DNA of 42,150 nt from Streptomyces carpinensis (GCF_002154505.1 NZ_MUBM01000370.1:1-42150), one strand, 5' to 3'; counted from the first letter of the stretch, positions 1 to 7,928 are shown. Numbers and translations: made by a program. The notes: generated from the sequence alone by a model not told the origin.

Positions 1-14
1 CGTAGGCTGAACCC

Positions 15-1112
15 ATGACCCGGTTGATCGTCGCGGCGGGGGGCGGGGGCGACGCGGTCGCTGCCGCAATGCTTGACGCCGGCCTCTACGGCGACGAGGA
101 CCGGGCGGTGATCCTCACGTACGCGTGGGACCGCCTACTTATCGACCCGGTACCGGGCCCACGAAGAGCCGACAACTTCACCGGCCTCCTGCCGATGACC
201 CCCGCCGTACGACAAGTACCGGCCCAGGCCCGCCCCGTCGCCCCGGCAGGCTCCACCCTCCCCCGGCTCGCGGCAGAGCTCCCGCACACCTTCGCCCTGC
301 TCGACCCGCACCACGGCGTGGAGGGCGTCACCCGCCAGCTCGAAGAACTCATCAGCCACCTCTCCCCCACGTCGGTCGACCTGCTGGACGTGGGCGGCGA
401 CATCCTGGCCCGGGGCGACGAACCCACCCTGAAAAGCCCCCTGGCCGACGCACTCGCCCTCGCGGCATGCTGCCAGGTCAACGCCCCCATCCGACTCCTG
501 ATCGCAGGCCCCGGCCTGGACGGCGAACTACCCCCGGACGACTTCCGCGACCTGCTCGACACCCTCGTCCACACCTTCACCGCGGCGGACGTGGACAGAC
601 TCGGCACAGTCCTGGACTGGCACCCCTCCGAAGCAACGGGCATGCTCGCCGCCGCCGCCCGAGGTGCCCGCGGCACCTGCGAAATCCGAGACGCCGGCCT
701 GCCCGTCCACCTCACGGACGAAAGCCCCACCGTCCACGAAGTCGACCTGGACGACGCCGTCACCCGCAACCAGCTCGCCCGCGCCATCATGACGACCGAA
801 ACCCTCGACCAGGTCGAAGCCCACAGCCGCGAGATCTGCGGCTACTCGGAAATCGACTACGAACGCAACAAGGCCGCCTGGCTCAACGACCAGCCCTCAG
901 CCGACCTGAACCCGGACACGGTCCTGGCCCAACTCTCAGCATTCGAGGCGGAAGCCACCAGCCGCGGAGTCACCCACACCACGTTCCGCCGCCTCACTGA
1001 AGCCCTGAACTACAGCGGCACCCAACGCGAGAACCTGCGCCAACTGCTGATCAGCAACCGCCCGGAACAGTACGAAGCCCCGCTCTGGCGCATCACGACC
1101 CAGCCTGAGTAA
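15..1112 (+). CDS. DUF1152 domain protein
   Basis: A 365-residue protein that I recognise as a DUF1152 family member. The N-terminus carries the glycine-rich loop MTRLIVAAGGGGDAVAAAML typical of the family, which resembles a nucleotide-binding turn, although no enzymatic activity is established. The middle contains the LLDVGGDILARGDEP segment also seen in relatives. The length agrees with full-size homologues, so the gene looks complete although it starts only 15 bases into the window. Codon use is strongly GC3-biased, unlike the AT-richer genes that follow. No membrane segment or signal peptide is visible. The family call is fairly firm; the role is unknown. Confidence 0.85.
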   Translation: MTRLIVAAGGGGDAVAAAMLDAGLYGDEDRAVILTYAWDRLLIDPVPGPRRADNFTGLLPMTPAVRQVPAQARPVAPAGSTLPRLAAELPHTFALLDPHHGVEGVTRQLEELISHLSPTSVDLLDVGGDILARGDEPTLKSPLADALALAACCQVNAPIRLLIAGPGLDGELPPDDFRDLLDTLVHTFTAADVDRLGTVLDWHPSEATGMLAAAARGARGTCEIRDAGLPVHLTDESPTVHEVDLDDAVTRNQLARAIMTTETLDQVEAHSREICGYSEIDYERNKAAWLNDQPSADLNPDTVLAQLSAFEAEATSRGVTHTTFRRLTEALNYSGTQRENLRQLLISNRPEQYEAPLWRITTQPE

Positions 1113-1159
1113 CAACCTTCCTTACAGGTTCAAGGCGGCTCGCTCCGCTCTCCGCGCGC

Positions 1160-1180
1160 GGCCCGGCCCCCGGCCGGGCC
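1160..1180. terminator. GC-rich hairpin after the DUF1152 gene
   Basis: A perfect 9-bp inverted repeat, GGCCCGGCC, three-base loop, GGCCGGGCC, lies 48 bases past the stop of the DUF1152 gene. There is no T-tract, so it would be an I-shaped terminator of the kind common in Streptomyces, or simply a GC-rich palindrome. It sits just before the composition drops into the AT-richer island. Confidence 0.4.
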
Positions 1181-1331
1181 TGCGCTCCTGTCTCCGCCCC
1201 GCTCCAGCCCGGCCGGCGCCCGGGCCGCGCACACGGCGGGCAGCCGAACTGATCGTAGAGAATGCGGTCCGATATCGCGCCATACCCGGCAGGACAATGG
1301 AGGGCCCGGGGCGCGAGACCCTGCAAACGCT

Positions 1332-2909
1332 CTATTGGTCCGCGATCAATTCCTTGGCTTTGCTGACAAGTCGTGCAGCGCGCTCATTCGAAAACTTCTC
1401 GAAGTCATCCTCAAACAAGCTCGCTGGACAGAGGGACTTCTCAAGAATCTTCGGGGTGGCCTTCACGTCCATAGTCTGCCGATAGACGCTTGGTGCGACA
1501 CCGCCTAGTGTCTTATTGTCCTGAGAGGACATGAACGCGAAGTTCACGAGCGCATTAATGTTTTCCGCCTTCACTCCTTGTTGCTTCAGGTAAGCTCTCG
1601 GGTAGAGGTGATGGAACTCATTTCGATTATAGTTCTGCAGTACGCTCGCCAGCGTAATGGGGGAACCCGAGACGAAGGACAGCGGTGTTTCTTGCGCAAG
1701 CAAGAGCACAAAGGTACGGGTGCTAACCGTTCCCACCGAGAAGCTCTGGTTGAGGAAGTAATCGGAGTCTACTGACGCCGCGATTTGATCGATGCTAGAG
1801 CTTCCCTTTGTTCGCAACGCTACCGCTTCGGCGATGTCACGGTTCATGTTGCGCAGAACACCAGCAGAGTAGCGACGTGAAAAGCACGACCGCCAGAACC
1901 ATCGGAGAAGCTGTTTACGCTGCGCATCCGTGTACTTAACAGCCGTGGTCCCGGGAGTTGCGAAGAATGCACTCAGGGCAACAATGAGCGTTGCGTATGG
2001 CAGGTTATTAAGAGACTCAACGTTGAGATTTTTGCGGAGGAAGTCAACAGCCCCCTTAATTCCGTTTTCGATCTCCTGAAAGCGAGTACGCACCTCTGCC
2101 CCATTCAGGCCGATCAGGGCGGACGGGGATGCGTCGTGCGCAATGATGGCTGCACAACAGCGCAGCAGAAGGTTGGTGTCCTCCCCTACGTCTTCAAAAC
2201 CAAAGGGACGAAGGTCCTCGGCTAGGTCATTGAAGCGCTCTTGCAGATCGAATTCTTCGCTCCACGTCCATGCAGAGAGCAACTGGAGAGTATCCAGCTC
2301 CACGCCCATTCGGTTTACCCGTTCGAAAACAATAGCCACCTTTGCTCGATTATCAGTCTCGATGGACTGAACCGGAATCGTAGCTTCTTTGAACTCCGCC
2401 TGAACTTTGTCGATTAGCTCAAGCTTTTCAGGGCCAAGATGCTCGGTTGCTTTTCTGTACGCAGTAACGTTGAAAAACGTCCCGATGGGGAAGTGTTTTT
2501 CAGGATCGACCTTCTCGTCCGACAGCGCAATAAATTGACTCTCCTGTAGGTCGGGCGAGGCTTCGAAGTCGAAATAGACTTTATTCCACTCGACGGTTTC
2601 TTGCGGCGTGATATCTGATTGAAAAACGCCGAAAATTGAAGTTAGTCGCTGCTGTCCGTCTAGAACATAGTCGATCGGGTAGTCGGGGTCATTTTGAGGC
2701 AAGACAAAAGGACCGAGTTGGCGTTCAGATTGCAACTGTTCCTTGGTCCGCCACAAGATCAATGCGCCGAACGGGTATCCCTTGTAAATCGAATCCATCA
2801 AGTAAGCGACACGCTCGGCATCCCACACGAATCCGCGCTGAAAAGCGGGAATTCGAATGGAACCTGACGTGGCTTGGTCGATGACCTTGCGAATTGACAG
2901 CCCGTCCAA
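1332..2909 (-). CDS. DUF262/DUF1524 GmrSD-like restriction protein
   Basis: A 525-residue protein with the architecture of single-chain GmrSD-type modification-dependent nucleases. The DUF262 half shows IPAFQRGFVW (20-29), the signature DGQQR (84-88) after a hydrophobic strand, and FERVNRMGVELDTLQL (195-210). The DUF262 fold is related to ParB/Srx and uses NTP in characterised relatives. Near the C-terminus EFHHLYPRAYL (431-441) followed by NFAF (456-459) and DNKTLGG (464-470) fits the DUF1524 His-Me/HNH nuclease layout, with H433/H434, N456, N465 and K466 as candidate catalytic residues. The start is TTG behind a GGGGGG tract; no better start is in frame. Base composition is far more AT-rich than the chromosome, indicating transfer. 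A defence role against modified phage DNA is an inference from the family. Confidence 0.8.
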   Translation of the reverse strand: MDGLSIRKVIDQATSGSIRIPAFQRGFVWDAERVAYLMDSIYKGYPFGALILWRTKEQLQSERQLGPFVLPQNDPDYPIDYVLDGQQRLTSIFGVFQSDITPQETVEWNKVYFDFEASPDLQESQFIALSDEKVDPEKHFPIGTFFNVTAYRKATEHLGPEKLELIDKVQAEFKEATIPVQSIETDNRAKVAIVFERVNRMGVELDTLQLLSAWTWSEEFDLQERFNDLAEDLRPFGFEDVGEDTNLLLRCCAAIIAHDASPSALIGLNGAEVRTRFQEIENGIKGAVDFLRKNLNVESLNNLPYATLIVALSAFFATPGTTAVKYTDAQRKQLLRWFWRSCFSRRYSAGVLRNMNRDIAEAVALRTKGSSSIDQIAASVDSDYFLNQSFSVGTVSTRTFVLLLAQETPLSFVSGSPITLASVLQNYNRNEFHHLYPRAYLKQQGVKAENINALVNFAFMSSQDNKTLGGVAPSVYRQTMDVKATPKILEKSLCPASLFEDDFEKFSNERAARLVSKAKELIADQ

Positions 2910-3491
2910 GGTTTTCCCCCCAAAAAAAGCAAGCGGAGGCCCCGCTCGCGTTCAGCCCGCGCTAGAGACCTCGAAGTCACACCAAGGTCGTAACGAACGC
3001 TAGACGGCACAGGGAGTCACAGCAAGCAGAACACCAGAACTCCTCCACCTTGCTTACGGCCAAGGCGGAGTCAAAGTTTCGCGGCCGCTCTCACGGGTCG
3101 GCCGTCGCCTCTTGCTCTGGTCGACGGCGTAGCAGCGTGGCTGAGGTCGGTCGGGGTGCAGCGAGGCATACGCGTGCGTGGTCGGACCGCACACCCGCCG
3201 TCGTGGCTGACTGTCGTCGGCTGGGGTTCAGACAGGGCGCAGTTAGGGGTGCCGGCCGTCAGTCAGGTGCGCCAGGGCTGGGCCGTCCAAGGTCACTCGA
3301 CAGTGGCCAAGATGACCAGCGACGACCGCCAGGCGCACGAGCACGCCACCTCTGATCAGGAAAAAGCAGGTCATCAAGATCCCCGGCAAGACCAGGGCAG
3401 AAGACTGGTCTTGACGCACCCATTCAGCCTCTGGCGACCGCTCGGAACACCTAATGTTCGTCTATATCAGCGGCCGAACGCAACAAGCACG
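2910..3491. other. Gene-free spacer inside the accessory island
   Basis: A 582-base stretch with no convincing reading frame. It lies upstream of the DUF262 gene and downstream of the 386-aa gene, both on the minus strand, so it should contain the promoter for the DUF262 gene and the 3' end of the other transcript. GC content rises again between about 3050 and 3360. Positions 3388-3412 hold an 8-bp hairpin (AAGACCAG, nine-base loop, CTGGTCTT) that could end the minus-strand transcript. I see no promoter I could defend. Confidence 0.45.
3388..3412 (-). terminator. Possible hairpin terminator of the DUF4365 unit
   Basis: A perfect 8-bp stem, AAGACCAG/CTGGTCTT, with a nine-base loop lies about 80 bases beyond the stop codon of the 386-aa gene. 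It has no T-tract on either side, so termination is only a suggestion from its position. Confidence 0.3.
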
Positions 3492-4652
3492 TTATGTAAT
3501 GGGAAGTAGGATCTCATCGATGGGCCGGAAGCCGACTGGATTATCGACCACCAGTCTCCTTCCAGTGCCGTGGTTGACCTCTCCATCCACGATGACCACT
3601 CGACGAGCACGATGCCAAATGACGGCCTCTTGGTAAGCCTCATAGGGAAGACGAACGCGAATTTCCGACCGCCTCCCCCTGCGTACAGTAGAAATTGTAG
3701 CAAAGCCGAACGGATCGTCACCCACGTGCCTCAACTCCACAATATTTCCCGAGAATGTCGATGTGGAATCGATGCGATGCTTTTTCAGCTTTTCTGCGGC
3801 CTCCTCAATCTTCTGCGAAGCGCCTGATTCAATAGACACTGAATTAGGCATTGTCTCTGGGGCGGGAACAGAAGAGGCCCATTCGAAACTCGTCTCGAAC
3901 TCGCTAACCGAAGGTTCCGTGAGGATCTTGGCCAGCGCCGAGCAAAACTCCCTGCTGACGCCGCGTGCAACTACGGCATGCAGATCTCCCACACTGGGCG
4001 AAGACTCAGGCTCGAGAATAATCTCTTTCACTGCCATTAACGATTGCGCCAAAGTGCGCGTCACTCGACGCTCAAAAGGTTCCGGAGCAGCTTGGAATAG
4101 TTCAAGGTCGGCCGTTTGCGCAGCCTCTCCAGGGGTCTCTTGGGTATGCGATAGAGGAACTAGGATGGGGATGATGAAAGAGCCTTCTTGGGTGTGGTCC
4201 ATCCGTGCACGTCGCAAGACTGCGTCGCCCTGGCGTGCATAGTTTCCCCCGATGTCGCCGCGTTCATTCCACGCGGTGGTGCCTACTGCCCTGAGCAATT
4301 TGCGCGCGGAGGCGATCACCGTAGATGCGGCCTCGAATGGGATCGTGTCGGTGATCGCATAGTCATTTGCTGCCCGCAGATACGTCACGTCCATCAGATG
4401 ATATCGAATACTTAGAGCCACGTCTTTTGGACTTCTGCGCTCTTGCCTAGCGATTCTCTCAACGATTCCGACCGCAATCCCGGGATCGTTTACAACTGGG
4501 ACTCCGATCATGACGCCATCGCGGACCCAGATTGTACCGGCCGGTCCGGGAGGATGGCTTTCCCACCCCTCAGCTTGCAAGTATGTGCGAATCTGCGAGA
4601 CTGTGGGAATTCTGACGCCACGCGGGCCTAGGGCATCGTTGGAATAAAGCAT
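3492..4652 (-). CDS. Unrecognised 386-aa protein of the defence-like pair
   Basis: I do not recognise this family. I place the start at the ATG of MLYSNDALGPRGVRIP because GGAGGGGGAGGT lies just upstream. An in-frame ATG 21 bases earlier sits inside that ribosome site. Residues 10-50 (IRTYLQAEGWES, then IWVRDG and MIGVPVV) read like a small alpha/beta or winged-helix module. A middle part ends in GSFIIPILVPL, and about residues 255-300 are polar and probably helical. A C-terminal basic beta-rich domain contains RRGRRSEIRVRLP and RRVVIVDGEV. There is no signal peptide or membrane helix. The gene overlaps the 3' end of the DUF4365 gene by 25 bases, so the two are translationally linked. AT-rich codon use marks it as acquired. 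A role as partner or effector of the DUF4365 protein is inference only. Confidence 0.75.
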   Translation of the reverse strand: MLYSNDALGPRGVRIPTVSQIRTYLQAEGWESHPPGPAGTIWVRDGVMIGVPVVNDPGIAVGIVERIARQERRSPKDVALSIRYHLMDVTYLRAANDYAITDTIPFEAASTVIASARKLLRAVGTTAWNERGDIGGNYARQGDAVLRRARMDHTQEGSFIIPILVPLSHTQETPGEAAQTADLELFQAAPEPFERRVTRTLAQSLMAVKEIILEPESSPSVGDLHAVVARGVSREFCSALAKILTEPSVSEFETSFEWASSVPAPETMPNSVSIESGASQKIEEAAEKLKKHRIDSTSTFSGNIVELRHVGDDPFGFATISTVRRGRRSEIRVRLPYEAYQEAVIWHRARRVVIVDGEVNHGTGRRLVVDNPVGFRPIDEILLPIT

Positions 4653-5122
4653 GATTTTACCTCCCCCTCCCATAATTCCAACGTTGCCGCTGTGAGTCGC
4701 TGCGTCTTTGGGACCACGATCTTGTCAGTGGGGGCCCCTGCGCCGTTTACGCGTACCCAAAATGCGGCCGCCCTATGGTTGGTTCCTGCATCGTGATGCT
4801 GAACCCAGTCCACGGGATCCTTATAATCCAAAATAACTAGCACGAAATAGACGGGCACAGCCGAGGTTGACCAGCTATCCCGCCAGTGCAGCTCTGAGTC
4901 CCAGGTGGCACTTTTGCCTGAGATTTTGAATTGTGAGCTACACTTGATCTGAACTCGCGCTGCCGCTATCGCAAATTCCAAGCTGCCGTCTACTGCGATG
5001 GCATCCTCATCCGGCGCCGTCTCATTGAAGCCGACTGCAGCCTGGCTAAATATCGATTTCACATAGGCAACACCAAATCTGCCTTTAGCGGTGTTCGGAT
5101 CCAGCGTGGCGATCGAATGCAA
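4628..5122 (-). CDS. DUF4365 domain protein
   Basis: A 164-residue protein matching the DUF4365 pattern: GRFGVAYVKSIF at 14-25, an acidic segment ETAPDEDAIAVDG at 34-46, then the strand VQIKCS at 57-62 and a second core strand YFVLVILDY. D40 with Q58-x-K60 could be a PD-(D/E)xK-like nuclease site, which is how this domain is usually viewed, but activity is unproven. I chose the TTG at 5122 because GGAAGGGGGGGGG lies 8 bases upstream and homologous domains begin close to this point. A GTG at 5179 would add 19 glycine/arginine-rich residues and has poorer spacing to a ribosome site. It is the first gene of a two-gene unit with the overlapping 386-aa gene. AT-rich composition suggests horizontal transfer. 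Confidence 0.7.
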   Translation of the reverse strand: MHSIATLDPNTAKGRFGVAYVKSIFSQAAVGFNETAPDEDAIAVDGSLEFAIAAARVQIKCSSQFKISGKSATWDSELHWRDSWSTSAVPVYFVLVILDYKDPVDWVQHHDAGTNHRAAAFWVRVNGAGAPTDKIVVPKTQRLTAATLELWEGEVKSCFIPTMP

Positions 5123-5179
5123 GTGCGTTGCCCCCCCCCTTCCCGCCGTGCGACTTCCCCATCCCGGCCCACGGCGCAC

Positions 5180-5490
5180 ACCTTCATGACTGTCCGCCCA
5201 GCCTTGAGTTCAACCTGCAACGAGATCGAAATCCTAGCCACGAGGTGACGACCTGTCACTAGTAGTGACCATCTGTCGCTGTCGTGGTCAGCTCGCGCAA
5301 CGAGCCACGTGCCACAGCCGCGCCGGAAGCAGGGGTCACCAGCGGTCAACTTGGGTGGCTGACGGGGTCGTCCGTGCCCGCCAGCTCGACTAGAGAAGTC
5401 GCAGGTCAGCTATGCGAAGCCCCCACCTCTCTCCACAGCCATTGGCGTAGCGGTCTCCGAGGACGCCTCGGAGACGGACGGGGAGGCGCC
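5180..5490. other. Upstream region of the DUF4365 unit
   Basis: No gene is supported here. The stretch holds the presumed minus-strand promoter of the DUF4365 unit, including a 15-base palindrome at 5255-5269, and the leader of the small plus-strand gene that starts at 5491. Confidence 0.4.
5255..5269. promoter_or_regulatory. 15-base palindrome upstream of the DUF4365 gene
   Basis: GTCACTA-G-TAGTGAC is a perfect inverted repeat with a single central base, about 135 bases upstream of the TTG start of the DUF4365 gene and 220 bases upstream of the plus-strand gene at 5491. Its position between divergent units suggests an operator. No cognate regulator is encoded in the window that I can assign. 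Confidence 0.4.
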
Positions 5491-5741
5491 GTGAACGGCC
5501 GGGCCGGCCACATGCAGCGGCTGCTCGTGGTACTGGCGTTGGCCGCGGAGTCCGGACAGGCCGACGTTGAGGCGTTCATCGACGACATCGAGCTGCAAGA
5601 CCTGGTGGTGCTGATCGCGAACCTCGCCGATCTGGCGCTGCGCGGGATATCCCAGCCGGATGCAGACCTAAGCGGCGGGCCGCCCTGTGCGCCTGGTTGC
5701 GGACCGAACTCACCCAGCAGATAGCTGCAGACGGGGCGTAA
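5491..5741 (+). pseudogene. Frameshifted small hypothetical gene
   Basis: The GTG start at 5491 follows GGGGAGG. The first frame gives a plausible helical protein (LLVVLALAAESGQADVEAF ... LVVLIANLADLALRGI), then degenerates into a proline/glycine-rich tail and stops at 5722-5724. At about 5673 the next frame resumes sensibly as RRAALCAWLRTELTQQI and stops at 5739-5741. One missing base near 5660-5675 explains both halves. The intact product would be about 83 residues, of unknown function, and is of a kind found in small gene chains of Streptomyces integrative elements. It could be a decayed gene or a base-calling error. Confidence 0.5.
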
Positions 5742-5901
5742 CCCCTACGGCGCCGGAACGCCCATTCTGGTGACCAGGACCGGCCGCCTCGAGTACGAGT
5801 ACGGGCGCCTGGCCAGCGACGACCAAATCGCCGTTCTCGCAGCGCAGCACGGCCTTACCCTGCGCGCGCCCCTGGACCTGATCAAACCGCCAGCCGAGTG
5901 A
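5734..5901 (+). pseudogene. Small hypothetical gene lacking a start codon
   Basis: The frame ending at 5901 reads NPYGAGTPILVTRTGRLEY, then EYGRLASDDQIAVLAAQHGL and a short tail, which looks like a real ~55-residue protein. However, no ATG, GTG or TTG lies in frame after the preceding stop. The place where a start coupled to the upstream stop would be expected reads GGGGCGTAACCCCTAC. One base change and one lost base would be enough to derive this from an ATGA overlap. Function unknown. It belongs to the same decayed gene chain as its neighbours. Confidence 0.4.
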
Positions 5902-5956
5902 CCCCGCAGGCCGTACCGTCACCACAGAGATCAGCCCAAACCGTACAGGAGCGCCC

Positions 5957-6378
5957 TTGCCCGACCTTCAAGTGATCTGCGACGCCCGCAGCAAGCCCAT
6001 CCAGGGAGCAGAGGGCTACCTGTGGATCGACAACGACCAGATCAACGCCGTACTCAAAGCCGTAGCTGAGTGGGACCGCCAGCACACCCTGACCGACAGC
6101 CCCCGCCCGGGCGCCAAGATGTTCAGCGCCGCTGACCTCTTCGACTACCCCGAAGAAGTCAGTGGCAGGCCCACCACCACACCTGCGACCCCAAGCAGGA
6201 CGCGAACGCCTACAGCATCCAAGCCAACCGCATCGGCACCTGGCCCGAACTCCTCGACTGGACCGCCCACCTCATGGAAAAGGGCTGGCTCACCCACACC
6301 GACTGGGACGACATCCTCCGCGGCGTCCACGGCGGGCAGCGCCGCATCGTCCTAGCCCCGACCAGCAAGGAGAAGTAG
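5957..6378 (+). pseudogene. Frameshifted mobile-element hypothetical gene
   Basis: A TTG start at 5957 lies 7 bases after GGAG. The first 67 codons give MPDLQVICDARSKPIQGAEG ... LFDYPEEV. At about 6158 the frame is lost, and the next frame continues convincingly with QWQAHHHTCDPKQD, then RIGTWPELLDWTAHLMEKGW and HTDWDDILRG, to a TAG at 6376. A one-base deletion reconciles the halves into a ~140-residue protein of a type common in actinobacterial integrative elements. It has paired His/Cys residues (HHHTC) and CDAR near the N-terminus that could bind metal. The restored stop overlaps the GTG of the next gene by one base, which supports the reconstruction. Confidence 0.6.
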
Positions 6379-7052
6379 TGGCAGGCAAGCAGCTCAGCGC
6401 ACGGAACGCGACCATCACCACAGCCGCCGTCGAGGTGAAGGCCCTCACCATCAGCGGCAAGCAGGTCACCCTCGCTGTCTTCCGGCAGCTCAAGGAAGAA
6501 CCCCTGATCGCCGAGGACGGCACCCTCAACGGCGAACCGTGGGGCATCGTCAACTACCACCCGGACAAGTGCGGAGACGCCCCTGAGCACCTGCATGTCG
6601 TCTGGCAGAACGGGGACGAACTCCGTCGCTCCGCAGTGCAGATGCCGAGCGCCGGCTTCCACTCACATCCCCTGGCGAGCTTGTACATCGCAGCTAGGAT
6701 TATCGACGGAACGGTCCATAGCCCTTGGTCGGAGCCCGAAGTCTGGGACCTCCGCCTCGGAGAGAAGACCGCTGAAGGCTGGCGCTACTACGCGGCGGGA
6801 CAATTCGTCGTCGGAAGCATGGTCTATCGCAGTGAGGTTTCCGCTGGTCTGCTGGAGAACTGGAAGCAAGGCCGCCCAGTCGACGCCGAGTATGCCAAGG
6901 CCTTTCGCGACGCCCTGGCACACGCAGATCTGATGCCTCAGGGGGCGAGCGGCGAGATCGCCCCGCACCTTCTAGACCTGATCGTCGCACGTCGGTACGA
7001 GGACACCGTCTACGAGCTGGCCAAGCTTCCGCAGTTGTTCATCGCGGTCTGA
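6378..7052 (+). CDS. Hypothetical 224-aa mobile-element protein
   Basis: The GTG start follows AAGGAG by five bases and overlaps the stop of the preceding frameshifted gene, so the two were co-translated. The sequence (VTLAVFRQLKEEPLIAEDGT, GEPWGIVNYHPDKCGD, HLHVVWQNGDELRR, then a long helical C-terminal half ending LAKLPQLFIAV) is soluble, with no membrane helices. I do not recognise the family. It is the only uninterrupted gene in the 5.5-7.3 kb chain. A strong hairpin terminator follows immediately. Confidence 0.7.
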   Translation: MAGKQLSARNATITTAAVEVKALTISGKQVTLAVFRQLKEEPLIAEDGTLNGEPWGIVNYHPDKCGDAPEHLHVVWQNGDELRRSAVQMPSAGFHSHPLASLYIAARIIDGTVHSPWSEPEVWDLRLGEKTAEGWRYYAAGQFVVGSMVYRSEVSAGLLENWKQGRPVDAEYAKAFRDALAHADLMPQGASGEIAPHLLDLIVARRYEDTVYELAKLPQLFIAV

Positions 7053-7061
7053 CAGCACAAC

Positions 7062-7090
7062 GGCCGTGCCCGCGGACATCGGGCACGGCC
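7062..7090 (+). terminator. Hairpin terminator
   Basis: A perfect 11-bp stem (GGCCGTGCCCG / CGGGCACGGCC) with a seven-base loop starts 9 bases after the stop of the 224-aa gene and is followed by TAATTCCTAAT. It should end the plus-strand gene chain. Confidence 0.75.
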
Positions 7091-7134
7091 TAATTCCTAA
7101 TCGTCTCAGCCCCGCCCAGGAAGTGGAGACGACC

Positions 7135-7350
7135 ATGAGCACGACGGGCAGTCCCCAGCTCATCGAACCAAGATGGCCAGTGGCTGCTCGACCAGGCCCT
7201 TCGTCCCACGCTTCCTGGCATCCACGAGTGACATCAACGGCCCCGTACACCAACACACGGCTACGGCTCTGTTCGACCGAGGCGACCACGCAGCTCCGCA
7301 GCAAAGCCGAGCTGCAATCGAACTCCTAAAGCGGGTGTCGAGGGCCCACG
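7135..7350 (+). pseudogene. Doubly frameshifted small gene remnant
   Basis: An ATG at 7135 follows GGAAGTGGAG, and its frame gives MSTTGSPQLI. The next frame then gives NQDGQWLLDQALRPTLPGIH up to a TGA at 7229. The third frame continues as DINGPVHQHTATALFDRG and QQSRAAIELLKR. Three consecutive protein-like segments in three frames, each shifted the same way, fit one ~70-residue gene with two indels. The 3' limit is uncertain. Function unknown. Confidence 0.4.
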
Positions 7351-7713
7351 TCATTCCTCGCGGTGCTGAGCGAACACCTGCTGCTGCTCGTCCCGCCAAC
7401 TCCAGTTAGTCGGCCGGGAGAAGGGCAGGCTCCGGGCAAGGCTGGAGAACCGGTCGGATGGTTCCCGGCTGGCCTTGTTCACCACGATCGCCGAGAGCAT
7501 CGGTGCTCGTCCATCCTCGTTGCGGTGGAGGCAGACATCCTTGAGTAGGTAGGTCATGACTCCGCGGTGAGGGAGGATGGAGTCGAAGCCCTGTGCCGCC
7601 AACTCGTCGCTTAGCTCCCCGTACGTGATGGTCTTTCCCTGCCTGGCCCACATCTGCAGGATCTCCACGGCCGCTTCGACTGCTGCCGGGTACTCCGGGT
7701 CCTTGGTCCTCAT
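7351..7713 (-). CDS. Hypothetical 120-aa protein near attachment site
   Basis: The ATG at 7713 is preceded by GGGGGAGGGACA, a very strong ribosome site. The longer frame back to 7773 has no comparable signal. The protein starts MRTKDPEYPAAVEAAVEILQ and contains GKTITYGELSDELAAQGFDS, a helix-turn-helix-like motif, followed by RAPMLSAIVVNKASREP. The layout resembles short actinobacterial proteins that have an alkyltransferase-like or winged 'TYGEL' motif near the N-terminus, but no catalytic cysteine motif is present. It lies at the edge of the integrative element, transcribed away from the attachment site. Confidence 0.65.
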   Translation of the reverse strand: MRTKDPEYPAAVEAAVEILQMWARQGKTITYGELSDELAAQGFDSILPHRGVMTYLLKDVCLHRNEDGRAPMLSAIVVNKASREPSDRFSSLARSLPFSRPTNWSWRDEQQQVFAQHREE

Positions 7714-7802
7714 TGTCCCTCCCCCATCGCGTGGACACTGTCCAGCCTGCGCATCGTACCGACCAGGCACCACCCCGTACTGCTAGAAGCGTACGAAGAG
7801 GT

Positions 7803-7867
7803 CGTGCCAGAACCGTGCCAGATCGTGCAGGGAACCACGGGGAATGGCGGGTGAACCAGGGTGCCAG
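7803..7867 (+). repeat. Phased GTGCCAG repeats (probable integrase arm sites)
   Basis: CGTGCCAG occurs at 7803 and 7814, CGTGCAG at 7824 and GGTGCCAG at 7860. The first three are spaced 10-11 bases apart, one helical turn. They lie about 60-120 bases from the tRNA-derived core, as arm-type binding sites of tyrosine integrases or excisionase sites usually do. Function is inferred from position. Confidence 0.5.
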
Positions 7868-7928
7868 CCAGTCAACTCCAGCGCCGCTCCACCACAGGTC
7901 AGCACAGCACCCACTCGCAGACGACTCA

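Noticed and set aside
1332..5122. The DUF262 gene and the DUF4365 pair as one BREX- or Ssp-type operon
   Set aside because: A 580-base gene-free gap separates them and no methylase, Dnd/Ssp or PglZ component is present, so I treat them as separate units on one island.
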